From positions 186,001 to 250,000 of the forward strand of contig NZ_RHHQ01000008.1 in assembly GCF_003710825.1 (NCBI RefSeq): a stretch of DNA of 64,000 nucleotides, in the 5' to 3' direction. The notes beneath the pieces were generated by a model. The model ran no database searches. It was not told the DNA's origin and was given only the letters and a program-made list of their open reading frames with translations. Of the stretch, positions 43,857-52,694 are shown piece by piece; position 1 is the stretch's first letter; each line of letters begins with the position of its first letter. The position numbers were made by a program, and so were the translations under genes. This DNA comes from Brevibacillus fluminis. GTDB lineage: Bacteria; Bacillota; Bacilli; Brevibacillales; Brevibacillaceae.

Positions 43857-44240
43857 ATGGACCCGCTCTGGAAGGTGGAGCATTTCCACATCGATCCCTC
43901 CCGACCGCTTTACGAACAGTTTGTCGACCAGATTCGCTCCTATATCGCCCGCGGCATGCTTGCTCCAGCGACACGTCTCCCTTCCGTGCGGGACTTGGCG
44001 CAAGCACTGCGTGTCAACCCAACTACCATCATGCGTACGTATCAGGAGCTGGATCGGGAAAAACTGATCGTCACCCACCGCGGACTCGGAACGTTCGTTA
44101 CCGACAACCTTGAAATCATAGAAGCAAGCAAACGGACTATCGCCATCGCAGCTGTCCAAAAATTACGGGAAATCGCCGAATCGCTTGGCTTGACGATCCA
44201 TGAAATGATCGCACTGTCGGAAAAGAAGGAGGAGACATGA
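43857..44240 (+). CDS. GntR-family regulator, YtrA subfamily
   Basis: A 127-residue regulator. Winged helix: RPLYEQFVDQIRSYIARGML, then LPSVRDLAQALRVNPTTIMR and RGLGTFV. The short C-terminal tail of about 40 residues is typical of YtrA, which represses cell-envelope stress ABC transporters. ATG start with GAGGTGGTGAC. It is the first gene of a three-gene operon with the ABC ATPase and permease. Confidence 0.9.
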   Translation: MDPLWKVEHFHIDPSRPLYEQFVDQIRSYIARGMLAPATRLPSVRDLAQALRVNPTTIMRTYQELDREKLIVTHRGLGTFVTDNLEIIEASKRTIAIAAVQKLREIAESLGLTIHEMIALSEKKEET

Positions 44241-44954
44241 ATGCTACACGAAATTCAGGCCGTTCTCGCCATTGAATGCAAAAACGTGAGCATGTCGATC
44301 CGCAAGAAAACAATCGTACAACATGCCAGCTTTTCCATCGCCAAAGGCAAAATTGCCGGTTTGCTGGGACCAAATGGCGCGGGAAAATCGACGCTTTTGC
44401 GCATCCTGACCGGGATGACACAGCCTACCAGCGGTTATGTCCGCCTCTTTGGCGAGCGCACCAGCGTTTCGACCTTGAGCCGCCTCTCCTTTTTGCCGGA
44501 TCGCGGCAAGCTGCCGGCCTGGCTGACCGCCCGCGAATGGCTGCAATTTGCAAGCGACATCTATCCCGATTGGGATGCTGAGCGTGCGGGACAGCTGTCT
44601 GTCTCCCTTGCGATCAAGCTGGACACGCGCATCTCTTCGCTATCGCGAGGCGAGGAAGCGCGTCTGCAGCTATTGACCTGCTTGGCCCGAACCACGCCAC
44701 TGGTGATCTTGGATGAGCCGTTCACCGGCGTCGATCTGCTTTCCCGGGAGCAAATCGCCTCGACGGTCGTTGCCGATTTGGCGGACGGAGAGCGCACGTT
44801 CCTCATCGCAACGCACGACATCAAAGAGATGGAAAACCTGTTTGATACCATCGTCCTGATCGGTGACGGCCATATCCATGCCGTCGATGATGTCGAAGGT
44901 CTCCGCTGCGCAGGCAAATCGGTGGAATCTCGCTATCGGGAAGTGTTCGCATGA
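44241..44954 (+). CDS. ABC transporter ATP-binding protein
   Basis: A 237-residue ATPase. Walker A GLLGPNGAGKST, Walker B PLVILDEPFTGVD and switch His in IATHD. The signature motif is LSRGEEARL rather than LSGGQ, a change seen in Ytr-type ATPases. ATG start directly follows the regulator stop. It should power the permease it overlaps by 4 bases. Confidence 0.93.
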   Translation: MLHEIQAVLAIECKNVSMSIRKKTIVQHASFSIAKGKIAGLLGPNGAGKSTLLRILTGMTQPTSGYVRLFGERTSVSTLSRLSFLPDRGKLPAWLTAREWLQFASDIYPDWDAERAGQLSVSLAIKLDTRISSLSRGEEARLQLLTCLARTTPLVILDEPFTGVDLLSREQIASTVVADLADGERTFLIATHDIKEMENLFDTIVLIGDGHIHAVDDVEGLRCAGKSVESRYREVFA

Positions 44955-46594
44955 GAAGGCTCACTGCGTTGGGGAATTTGGAAGCGAGCTATTTTTGCCC
45001 GTGGATGCTCGGAAACGCACATACCCGCTATTGGCAGATTGCCGGATTTTTGACGGTTTTGATAATGGGCAGCCTATTGTTGTTCCACGATTCGGAACAG
45101 ATGGGCATGTTTTTGATCAGGGGAGTCGGCTTCACGTGGCTCGGGCTTTTTTACCTGGTGATTGTGCGAGTCACCTTCAGCATTCAAGGCGGTCAGCTGG
45201 AATGGTGGCTAACACTGCCTTATCCGCGGTTTTCGCTCGTCGCAGGAAAAGCCGTCGGCCTGCTCTATGTCGGCATGCAGTTCATCCTTTACATGCTCGC
45301 CGTCATGATTGCGCATTGCCTTATCGCAAGCGGTTCGGGCTGGATGCAGCCGTTTGCGCTGCAGGATTTGGTCCAAGCTGCTTCGCTTCATCTTTTGTAC
45401 GGATTTGCTGGGCTGCCGTGTGCGGTAGCGTTCGGTATCCTCTCGCTCGCATGCCAGGTCGGCTTTTCACGGATTTGGCTTGCACTCTTGTTTTTTGCGG
45501 CGCCCATGATGACGACCAGTTGGATGTTCCTCAGCTTCATCCATGATCCGTATGAGATTTACGCTTCGATGGCGTTGCGGATTATGCTGATCGGGTGGCC
45601 TCTGTCGCTCTTCTTCCTATGGCTAGTTGCTTCCGTGGGGCTAAAGCGGCTCGGCAATGCCGCGTATGCAGGTGCAGGCGTTTCCAGCTGGCAAACCGGA
45701 ACCGGAGGCCCAAGGGCAGGACGAGGCGTATTCAGCCGAAAGTACGCGACGTCCTCCTCATCACTACAAACGACTCCCCCAACAGCTCCGTTACCTAAGT
45801 CGTCCGGACAAAAAATGGCCGGAAAGCGGCGTCATCCATTCTGGTCACTGGTATCGCTGGAACGAACACGTTATCGCTGCATCGGGCTCCGGGCATCGTT
45901 TCGAGCCAAAAGCGTCGCGTACCCGATTCTCTTGCTCCTCTTCATCGCGGGATATTGGAGCGGCGGAGCGTTCGAAAGCATTCTACTTCTTTGGGAAATG
46001 CTGCTCATGGCCCTGTATACGTCTGTGAGCATGTATGGCCTGACCGGGCTTCATGCTGACATGCACAAGGGGCAGGCGGAATGGTGGCTTGCGTTTCCCC
46101 ATTCTCGCTTGACGCTTTTGGGCAGCCGACTGTATGCCTATTTCACCTCGATGTTCAGCTACTTTTGCCTGGCATTGCTCATCGCAGGGACGGGCGTGCT
46201 GCTCCGTATCCTCCATTCGCCGCTTCCTGCAGAAAACTGGAGCTTGCTTGGCGGGCACGTCTTTTATTCGGTAGTGCCGACCTTGCTTGCCGTAATCGTT
46301 ACGGTTTCCCTGTTTCAAATCATGCCGCTCACTTACAAAGACAGCCGCATGCACCTTGTCGTTCTCCCGGTCTACCTGAGCTATTATTTCGGGATACGCT
46401 ACCTTCGCGACTGGTTTTATCCCGATTTCCCAGACGAACGGACAGGGCTGTTACCTCCGCATGATTACTGGTCCCATCTGTCTCTGTTGACCGGCATCGG
46501 CCTGCCGCTTGGGGCAGTGTGCATTTTTCTTGGAGCAAAGTATTTGAACCATTTTGTGAATGCCAGCAGGACTACATGGGGGAAGCGTCTGTGA
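44951..46594 (+). CDS. ABC transporter permease (double-length)
   Basis: A 547-residue membrane protein with about twelve hydrophobic segments, likely two six-helix halves joined by a soluble linker (about 240-300, with GAGVSSWQTGTGGPRAGRGV). The halves share a GGQLEWWLTLPYPRFSLVAG and GQAEWWLAFPHSRLTLLGS pair, showing a tandem duplication. ATG overlaps the ATPase stop. The transported compound is unknown. Confidence 0.85.
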   Translation: MRRLTALGNLEASYFCPWMLGNAHTRYWQIAGFLTVLIMGSLLLFHDSEQMGMFLIRGVGFTWLGLFYLVIVRVTFSIQGGQLEWWLTLPYPRFSLVAGKAVGLLYVGMQFILYMLAVMIAHCLIASGSGWMQPFALQDLVQAASLHLLYGFAGLPCAVAFGILSLACQVGFSRIWLALLFFAAPMMTTSWMFLSFIHDPYEIYASMALRIMLIGWPLSLFFLWLVASVGLKRLGNAAYAGAGVSSWQTGTGGPRAGRGVFSRKYATSSSSLQTTPPTAPLPKSSGQKMAGKRRHPFWSLVSLERTRYRCIGLRASFRAKSVAYPILLLLFIAGYWSGGAFESILLLWEMLLMALYTSVSMYGLTGLHADMHKGQAEWWLAFPHSRLTLLGSRLYAYFTSMFSYFCLALLIAGTGVLLRILHSPLPAENWSLLGGHVFYSVVPTLLAVIVTVSLFQIMPLTYKDSRMHLVVLPVYLSYYFGIRYLRDWFYPDFPDERTGLLPPHDYWSHLSLLTGIGLPLGAVCIFLGAKYLNHFVNASRTTWGKRL

Positions 46595-46629
46595 TAGCTC
46601 CAGCGGCATCACCCGATGGATACAACCTG

Positions 46630-46662
46630 AAAAGCCGCTTCCCCGATGGGCAGCGGCTTTCT
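46630..46662 (+). terminator. Terminator of the YtrA-type ABC operon
   Basis: AAAGCCGCT / AGCGGCTTT 9-bp stem with a 12-base loop, followed by a short T run. Confidence 0.8.
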
Positions 46663-46762
46663 ACTTGGATGTAATCTCACCTCATGCGGGATTACGTGAA
46701 AACCTGGGTAACATTGCAGATGATTGAATCAATTTGTTAATAGATTTCTCATCAAGGTAAGG

Positions 46763-47092
46763 CTACTGAAACTCCATATCGAAACTTGCAGTATAGCTAG
46801 CAACTTGTGTAAATCTTTTCGTTGTTTCGTTAAATTCAAGTACGATGATTTTTCCAAAAGTTCGAGATCCATTTCTAGTATCAACAAACGCAATTTTGTT
46901 TTTATCCAATTGAATGACGGAAGCGTTTGAAGAATCGGGTATATCAGGAATCGTAATAGCCGGGGAGTTGTAGGAAAATGAGGGATCTGGTTTTTGAGCA
47001 ATCACGATAAAACATATCAGAATACCTAGCAAGAAGATTCCCTTTATCTTTTCGTAAAATGACACAGTACACCCATCCTTTTCCAAATGCAT
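46763..47092 (-). CDS. Hypothetical exported or membrane-anchored protein
   Basis: 109 residues. One hydrophobic segment at about 18-31 (GIFLLGILICFIVIA) may be an uncleaved anchor, followed by a soluble part with a beta-strand-like stretch KNKIAFVDTRNGSRTFGKII. Family not recognised. ATG start; base composition is AT-richer than the core genes to the left. Confidence 0.5.
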   Translation of the reverse strand: MHLEKDGCTVSFYEKIKGIFLLGILICFIVIAQKPDPSFSYNSPAITIPDIPDSSNASVIQLDKNKIAFVDTRNGSRTFGKIIVLEFNETTKRFTQVASYTASFDMEFQ

Positions 47093-47156
47093 TTCGTTTA
47101 TGATATCACATCCATAAATGTTGGGTAGTTTTTATACAATAGGTAATCCGACCACT

Positions 47157-47573
47157 TCAGTGAATTCCCTCCTCAATAGAGATATCATTTTTATTAAACT
47201 CAATTAAAAATGATTTGCTTTTTCCATAACCGCCAAGCACTGCATCAAGTCGAACTTTATAGGTTCCATATTGAGGAAGCGAGATTGGTTCAGACAGTTT
47301 CTTTATCGTACCAATTGTAAGGTAATCATCGAATAATGACTTTGATGATGTCAGAGAGAACGTTTCATGGCTATCTGAATAGAACTCAAACTTCAAATTA
47401 TTTTCTAACCACCTGCCTACCTTCTCTTCCATGGCCTCTGGTGGAAAGGGCATGCCTTTGGTAAACCGCCTTTCCACAATTCCAACATAAGCCGGCGCTA
47501 TAAATTGAAGTACAATATCTTCAGAAATCCACGCATTCTCGCCTCGGATCTTTTGGGTAGCACGTATGGGAGA
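47157..47573 (-). pseudogene. 5'-truncated hypothetical gene
   Basis: A GTG at 47477 could start a 106-residue protein, but the same frame continues upstream to 47573 with a coding-like run (GENAWISEDIVLQFIAPAYV) and no start codon before the TAA at 47574-47576. The 5' part has therefore probably been lost; remnants of a mobile hairpin repeat lie just beyond. The product contains FPPEAMEEKVGRWLENNLKF and has no recognised family. Confidence 0.5.
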
Positions 47574-47607
47574 TTAATCCTTTTTGGTTGTTGCACCAGC
47601 CTGCGGA

Positions 47608-47680
47608 AAAAGGCAGCCAATTGTGGATGGGTGGCTGCCTACTTGCTTTATAATGATGGAAAAAGATATTCTGTTAGTCA
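47608..47680 (+). repeat. Hairpin repeat remnant ending in a CTGTTAG motif
   Basis: AGGCAGCC / GGCTGCCT stem (47611, 47633) followed by an AT-rich spacer and CTGTTAG. It matches the hairpin-plus-CCCGTTAG family seen elsewhere in the accessory region. The gap 47574-47736 holds nothing else. Confidence 0.45.
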
Positions 47681-47736
47681 ATTATGCTGCCGTTTTTTTC
47701 GTGAAAAAAGAGTCGCCGAGGCAGCTCCTTTAAATT

Positions 47737-48531
47737 TTACTTGGAGAAAAATTCAGTCAAAACAGGAGCGAGGAAATCCGGAGCCACGTTATGATCCTGA
47801 CCTTCCAGGACGTGGCACTTTGCATTGGGAAGTCTGTCTTCGAGCGCTTTTACCGCATTTTGCTGGTATTCAGGACTTGTCCCTCCACCCACCACGAGCG
47901 TAGGGATCGAGACGGAAGACCACCGCTCGGCTGGCAATGGGTTGCCCGACATGGTGTCACCCATGATGGTGCCATCATAGACCAATGTATGCGCTACATC
48001 TTCCATTGCTGGCCAGAATGGCGCTCTTCGCATCGGAGTAACGAAATCGGCAGGAACGCCTGCTGCTTTCGTCAAGAAATACTCGACTGCGTCGCCTCGG
48101 CGACCCGATGTTGTCAGCTCTTTGAGCTGCTTTAAATAATCCTCCGGCAGAGGATGACGCGAATTGTCAACGATGAACGGTGGCTCGTACAATGCCAGCT
48201 TCGTGATAGCAAGCTTGCGAGCTGCTTCGAGGGCAAGAACCCCACCGGAAGACATGCCGAATACGAATGCTGATCCACCAGCCTCGTTGATGAGAGTTTC
48301 GATATCTTCGACTTCGCGCTCAACCGCGTACGGTGCCGTGTCGCCGCTATCACCTCGCCCCCGACGATCGTAGTTGAATACGGTAAAGTGGGGTGAAAGA
48401 AGCGAAACAAGCTGCGTCATCATCTGGTCCGAACGAGTTTGGAATGCAGCGCAAACCAGGATGATCGCCGGTCCATTCCCGAATTTATCAAACGCAATGG
48501 TGGTTCCGTCTTTCGAAAGTACTTTTTTCAA
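47737..48531 (-). CDS. Alpha/beta hydrolase
   Basis: A 264-residue hydrolase. Oxyanion segment IILVCAAFQTRS, NYDRRGRGDSGD, nucleophile elbow FGMSSGGV (Ser near 93), and His in LEGQDHNVAP near the end. The oxyanion HG is replaced by CAA, which may lower classic esterase activity. TTG start with AGGAGG 8 bases upstream. Its closest type is the RsbQ/thioesterase-like group; substrate unknown. Confidence 0.85.
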   Translation of the reverse strand: MKKVLSKDGTTIAFDKFGNGPAIILVCAAFQTRSDQMMTQLVSLLSPHFTVFNYDRRGRGDSGDTAPYAVEREVEDIETLINEAGGSAFVFGMSSGGVLALEAARKLAITKLALYEPPFIVDNSRHPLPEDYLKQLKELTTSGRRGDAVEYFLTKAAGVPADFVTPMRRAPFWPAMEDVAHTLVYDGTIMGDTMSGNPLPAERWSSVSIPTLVVGGGTSPEYQQNAVKALEDRLPNAKCHVLEGQDHNVAPDFLAPVLTEFFSK

Positions 48532-48680
48532 TGTATTTGCCTCCTGAAATTTGGAATTAACATCTGAACAACCATTAGTCCGTTTCCAAAACCTCCCCCT
48601 TTCTTTAAAGGTAGCTGTTTACCGGTGTAAGTAGTATAAAACGTGACGTCGCGTTAGGCGCAAGAGGGTTTAAAATTAGT

Positions 48681-48858
48681 TGTTCAGTGATAATAAAGTT
48701 TTAGACCGGAACCCCTTATGTTACAAGGAGTCCCGGTCTTCTTAGTCACCAGGTATTTGAAAATTAATTTTAGACTATACGTCAGAATGAAGCTATCCAC
48801 GAATCTAAACTGAATAATAGAGTTGTAGACTGCCTCATTGAACTCTCGTACCCGTTAG
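48681..48858 (+). mobile_element. Tn7-like transposon end with TnsB-site-like repeats, copy 1
   Basis: It opens TGTTCAGTGATAATAAAG and holds three degenerate sites ending in TTTTAGAC, TTTTAGACT and GTTGTAGACTG (48688, about 48760 and 48811). TGT termini and several sites of the ATAATAAAGTTTTAGAC type are the layout of Tn7 ends. A hairpin (GACCGG/CCGGTC) lies between the first two sites, and it ends near a CCGTTAG motif. The gap 48532-48680 otherwise shows only a promoter region. Confidence 0.65.
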
Positions 48859-48980
48859 TCACTCATGCAGCGCTGCTGCACCAAATTTGATATCATCTCA
48901 CCGATAAACATGCACCAAAGCATTACAAGAACAGTACTCTATATACGAAATGAAATCGATTTTATTAACGGAGGAGAATA

Positions 48981-49433
48981 ATGATGGCCAATATACCTGT
49001 TCCATCAATATGGGGCATAAATTCTACTGCTGCGGGCAGACCCGCTATTTGGGGAACTCTAACCATGGATACAATATCAAATAACAGGATCACAGGAACG
49101 ATTAATTTTCGAGGCACACCTATTCCGATTCTCGGCTATTGGGATGAAAAAACTAATCAAATTATGTTGGAATCACCTTATGCTACTTTTTCAGGTGAGT
49201 TAGATTTATTTGATAATAAGACGATCGGGATTCTACATTATGTTCTACAGGGACGGCTCTTGATGAAACCCACTTCCTCACAAGCAGGCGAATATGGAAG
49301 TTGGATTGCAACAACTGATGTTTGCTTGAAAGATCTTCCTCATGGTGGTGGTGCTATTTCTTACAGTGGAAGCCAGTTACCTCCTGTGGGTGTTTTTGTA
49401 ACATCGGCAAATCAAGCGAATATTTGTAGATAG
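48981..49433 (+). CDS. Orphan hypothetical protein, between direct repeats
   Basis: 150 residues, no signal peptide or membrane segment, beta-rich. N-terminus NIPVPSIWGINSTAAGRPAI, C-terminus SGSQLPPVGVFVTSANQANI. Family not recognised. ATG start with ACGGAGGAG. It is AT-rich and is bracketed by two about 178-bp direct repeats carrying Tn7-like end sites, so it is probably cargo. Confidence 0.7.
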   Translation: MMANIPVPSIWGINSTAAGRPAIWGTLTMDTISNNRITGTINFRGTPIPILGYWDEKTNQIMLESPYATFSGELDLFDNKTIGILHYVLQGRLLMKPTSSQAGEYGSWIATTDVCLKDLPHGGGAISYSGSQLPPVGVFVTSANQANICR

Positions 49434-49479
49434 CAGCAACATATTAGAAATAAAAAGACAAGTTCATACTTTTAATAAA

Positions 49480-49658
49480 TGTTCAGTGATAATAAAGTTT
49501 TAAATCTGAACCCCTTATGATACAAGGAGTCCCGGTCTTCTTAGTCACCTAGTATTTGAATATAAGTTTTAGACTTTACGTCAGAATGAAGCTATCCGTG
49601 GATCTAAACTAAATAATAATGTTGTAGACTGCATCATTGAACTAACGATCCCCGTTAG
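49480..49658 (+). mobile_element. Tn7-like transposon end with TnsB-site-like repeats, copy 2
   Basis: A direct repeat of 48681-48858. It starts TGTTCAGTGATAATAAAG and ends CTAACGATCCCCGTTAG. The internal sites are the same, with scattered substitutions. Confidence 0.65.
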
Positions 49659-49769
49659 AATTCCTGTAAAACGAAAAATTTGGCGTTTGAACAAAAACGA
49701 GCGCCTCGGTACGATGGGGTTGCACACGAGGTCAAAGCCTCAAAAAGCCCATCAGGAGGTCGCTCTACT

Positions 49770-50190
49770 ATGAGGTTAAAGGCACAGGAAAAGCAAAAAT
49801 GAAAACATTACCATTCATCATCTAGTCGTCGGCGTAGACATCGCTCAGGAGGTTCATGTTGCTCGTGCAGTCAGCTTTCGAGGTATTGCACTAGGTACAC
49901 CGCTAGACTTTGGCAGCCACAGTGAAGGTTTTGAGTTGTTTCGTCGCTGGATTCAAGATCTACTTCAAACCTACAAGCTTAATAAAGTCATTGTGGGCAT
50001 GGAGCCTACAGGCCACTACTGGCTGAGCTTAGCTCGCTGGCTTTCCTCGCAAGGCATTGAAGCTGTTCTCGTTAATCCGCATCTCGTCAAAAAGAACAAG
50101 GAAAACCGAGACAATACCCCATCCAATTCGATCCTGCTTAATCCTCGTATAAAAAGTTGGTTTGGTCCTGATAAAACCAAATGGTTTTAA
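49770..50190 (+). pseudogene. IS110-family transposase, frameshifted and truncated
   Basis: The frame starts ATG 49770 (AGGAGG upstream) and reads MRLKAQEKQK, then stops by a likely 1-base loss in an A run near 49797; the correct frame continues HHLVVGVDIAQEVHVARA, VGMEPTGHYWLSLARWL and EAVLVNPHLVKKNKENRDN. This is the DEDD-type N-terminal domain of IS110 (first Asp in GVDIAQ, EPTGHYW). It then breaks off into unrelated residues after about 50115, so the C-terminal Ser-Tnp domain is lost. The 49659-49769 leader is where the bridge RNA would be encoded. Confidence 0.85.
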
Positions 50191-50360
50191 AGATAAAGCA
50201 AGCCTTTTTTTATAAGTTCACTTACTTTTTTCTCTGTTGCTTTATCCACGGATTTATCACTCACCTTAATATCATGTCATTGCTACCAAGTTGTAACTGG
50301 TAACCATATTAAGCAGTTATTTCCATACCTAATTATCATTATCCTGCCTGTTAACTTAAC

Positions 50361-50416
50361 TCAGCTGCCAGTCTACAACTTTATTATTTAGTCTAAAACT
50401 TTATTATCTCTGGACA
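50361..50416 (-). mobile_element. Tn7-like transposon end, opposite orientation
   Basis: Read on the minus strand it starts TGTCCAGAGATAATAAAG, with TTTTAGAC and then AATAAAGTTGTAGACTGG. It faces the ends at 48681 and 49480, so it could bound a 1-1.7 kb element. The gap 50191-50531 contains only this end and the terminator below. Confidence 0.65.
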
Positions 50417-50487
50417 CTTGAAACATTTTTCATCTGAAAACGTAAAGTCGAATATGCTTCGGATTTTTGCCATGCAAACAAACATAC

Positions 50488-50526
50488 AAACCAGTCAACA
50501 CGATCATGACGTGTTTGACTGGTTTT
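50488..50526 (-). terminator. Terminator of the metallophosphoesterase gene
   Basis: AAACCAGTCAA / TTGACTGGTTT with an inner CACG/CGTG pairing. Confidence 0.85.
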
Positions 50527-50531
50527 CGTGT

Positions 50532-51293
50532 CTAGACTATATTTTCAACCATCCGATCAATCACTACAATCATTTCAGCAACCGTCGGTACCCTGACCAC
50601 ATTTTCCTCCGCGAACTCTTTAGCCTGCGGATCGGTAGTCCTCAAGATCTCTTCCGCAGCAGCTTCCACATCATACGATGTCCGCCGGAACTCGCACCCG
50701 TCCGGACTGAGCAGCAGCCAATATGCCCCCGGCTGGTCGGCATAAGCCATGCCCACACTTCCCGCATTGATGATGCGGATGTTCCCGATCGAACGTTCAA
50801 ACATGATATGCGTGTGTCCGCAAACGACGATGCTCTGCTGAACTCCCTCGAACAGGGGAAGGAGTTGAGCTGTATCCGTATTCGGTGTAAAGATCGCCTC
50901 GTCACTATACGGCGCAGCATGACAGAAGAGCACGTCGCCTAGCCCCTCGATCGATTGCGTAAATTGCAGTGGCAATTGGGACAAAAAATCTCGTTGAGTG
51001 CGTGTCAATTGGCTCGCGACCCACTCTGTCCTCTCACGGACCTTGTCTGACATGTCAGGACGAAGCGGAACACCGTCAAAAGCCATGACAACTTCCCGGT
51101 CACAGTTGCCGCGGATGAATTGGACCTGCGTGTCTAGCTGGAAGAGTCGTTCGAGCGTCTGCGAGGGCATCGGACCATATATGATATCTCCACCAATGAC
51201 GATGAGGTCCGGGCGCACGTCTTCGAGTTCATCCAGTAGGGCGTTCAGGGCGGGCAGGTTTCCATGAATATCATAAAGCGCCGCAATTTTCAT
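50532..51293 (-). CDS. Metallophosphoesterase, YfcE/MJ0936-like
   Basis: A 253-residue cytoplasmic calcineurin-like phosphoesterase. Metal-site motifs: ALYDIHGN, VIGGDIIYGP, RGNCDRE and VCGHTHIMFER. ATG 51293 has AAGGAG 9 bases upstream, against an in-frame TTG six codons earlier. Its substrate is unknown. It ends at a terminator next to the Tn7-like end. Confidence 0.88.
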   Translation of the reverse strand: MKIAALYDIHGNLPALNALLDELEDVRPDLIVIGGDIIYGPMPSQTLERLFQLDTQVQFIRGNCDREVVMAFDGVPLRPDMSDKVRERTEWVASQLTRTQRDFLSQLPLQFTQSIEGLGDVLFCHAAPYSDEAIFTPNTDTAQLLPLFEGVQQSIVVCGHTHIMFERSIGNIRIINAGSVGMAYADQPGAYWLLLSPDGCEFRRTSYDVEAAAEEILRTTDPQAKEFAEENVVRVPTVAEMIVVIDRMVENIV

Positions 51294-51373
51294 ATTCATC
51301 ATCTCCTTCAATAGTAGCTCAGGGTCGACCAGTATCAGCTTACCAAAAAATACCTTTTGATTCTGTCGAAATA

Positions 51374-52117
51374 TGCAAACATCAGCTTATTTTGTGTGTT
51401 GATTTGGATGATATGTTGTTGTGGGACGAGCGCAGTATGAAGGAAGCGTTTCACGCGACTTGCGTTTAGGCGGCCACGCATTTTGAGATAGAAACGGAGC
51501 TTTTGGAAAATGCGGTTCGCAGCGAAGCGCGTGCCTTGTACGAATCTTTCGAGACATTCCCGTTTATAAAGAAGATCGGGATCAATCCGTTCGAGGGCCA
51601 ATGGGCTCACTTTACGGAAGGCAAGCAAGAGGAGTTCCGCAAGCTCCAATCGCTTGCACAGTTGTATCGGAGGGAACCGTGGACACGCGGTTTGCGGTCC
51701 CTAGGTATCGAGAACGAAGAACTAGGCAGCAAGCTTTGGGACATGTTCGCGGCGGAGAGGAGAAACCGCCCGATTGTTTATGAAGAAACATTCGAAGTGC
51801 TGGACCAATTGAAGGGGAAATACAAACTTCTACTTCTCACCAACGGATCGCCTGATCTGCAAAAAGAAAAGCTGGCCGGCGTACCGAGCCTCGCTTCTTA
51901 TTTCGATCATATCGTTATTTCAGGAGATTTCAGTCATGGCAAGCCTTCCGAATCGATTTTCGAACACGCCATGAGCTTGCTGAACTTCACGGCTGAAGAA
52001 GGCGTGATGATTGGAGACAAGCTGGCGACGGACATCCTGGGCTCGAATTTGTTCGGCATGCGCAATATGTGGATCAATCGGCACGGAATGACCCATGAGA
52101 ATGAAATCGTACCTGCC
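51374..52117 (+). pseudogene. HAD-superfamily hydrolase, broken
   Basis: The reading frame starts KHQLILCVDLDDMLLWDERS. Three defects are visible: one extra base before it destroys the start (ATG CAA instead of ATG AAA), TAG at 51467-51469 stops it, and the conserved DDT is DDM. From 51503 it matches a HAD subfamily I protein (FEGQWAHFTEGKQEEFRKLQ; LLLLTNGSPDLQ; GVMIGDKLATDILGSN) up to NEIVPA near 52117, where the sequence jumps to unrelated codons. It is an inactive relic. Confidence 0.75.
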
Positions 52118-52343
52118 ATGCTAATGGCGTTTGTTTTTGTCGGTTTCAGTGGTTGGGTTTCAGTGTTTGGGCTTCTTTGTGTGTTGTTCTTCTGGGTTTT
52201 CTTGGTTGAATGTATTGTATCATGTCACATACCCGAGGCGAGTCGCCCAATTTACAGTTCTCATATTTACTTTGTTGGAAGCGTATGGTACTTTATATTT
52301 CGACGAATATAGAAACAAGACACTGGCAAAGGTGAGGGTACAG

Positions 52344-52625
52344 ATGGTCGAAGAGAACGCGGATCTACGTGAAGCCGTCAAAGTATACAAAGCACTTGGG
52401 GAACCAACGCGGTTAAAAATCGCCCGTTTGCTTACCACGGAGCAGAATTTGTGTTGCTCAGATATCGGGAGCAAGCTGGAATCCGTCGCCGGTTCGACAC
52501 TGTCTCATCATCTGAAGCAACTGACGGATTGCGGCCTCTTGAATATGCGCAAAGACGGAACGTTCATCTACTACAGCGTGAACCGCGAACTCGCTCAAAA
52601 GTATGCTCCCTATTTGCTGGAGTAA
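52344..52625 (+). CDS. ArsR-family transcriptional regulator
   Basis: A 93-residue winged-helix regulator: ALGEPTRLKIARLLTTEQNL, CCSDIGSKLE, recognition helix AGSTLSHHLKQLTDCGLL and TFIYYSVN. Cys pairs (CC, C) could hold a metal or thiol sensor. ATG 52344 follows AAAGGTGAGG; the open frame upstream is not coding. It precedes an MFS exporter by 69 bases and likely controls it. Confidence 0.9.
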   Translation: MVEENADLREAVKVYKALGEPTRLKIARLLTTEQNLCCSDIGSKLESVAGSTLSHHLKQLTDCGLLNMRKDGTFIYYSVNRELAQKYAPYLLE

Positions 52626-52694
52626 TTTTTCGGTCTTTATTTCTATGTTTCTAGAAATATAAAATTATCGGAGTGGAGAAAGGAGCATACGAAC

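Noticed and set aside
48981..49433. Orphan gene as an obvious toxin or antiphage effector
   Set aside because: No catalytic motif, signal or partner gene is visible, so any such role would be guesswork.
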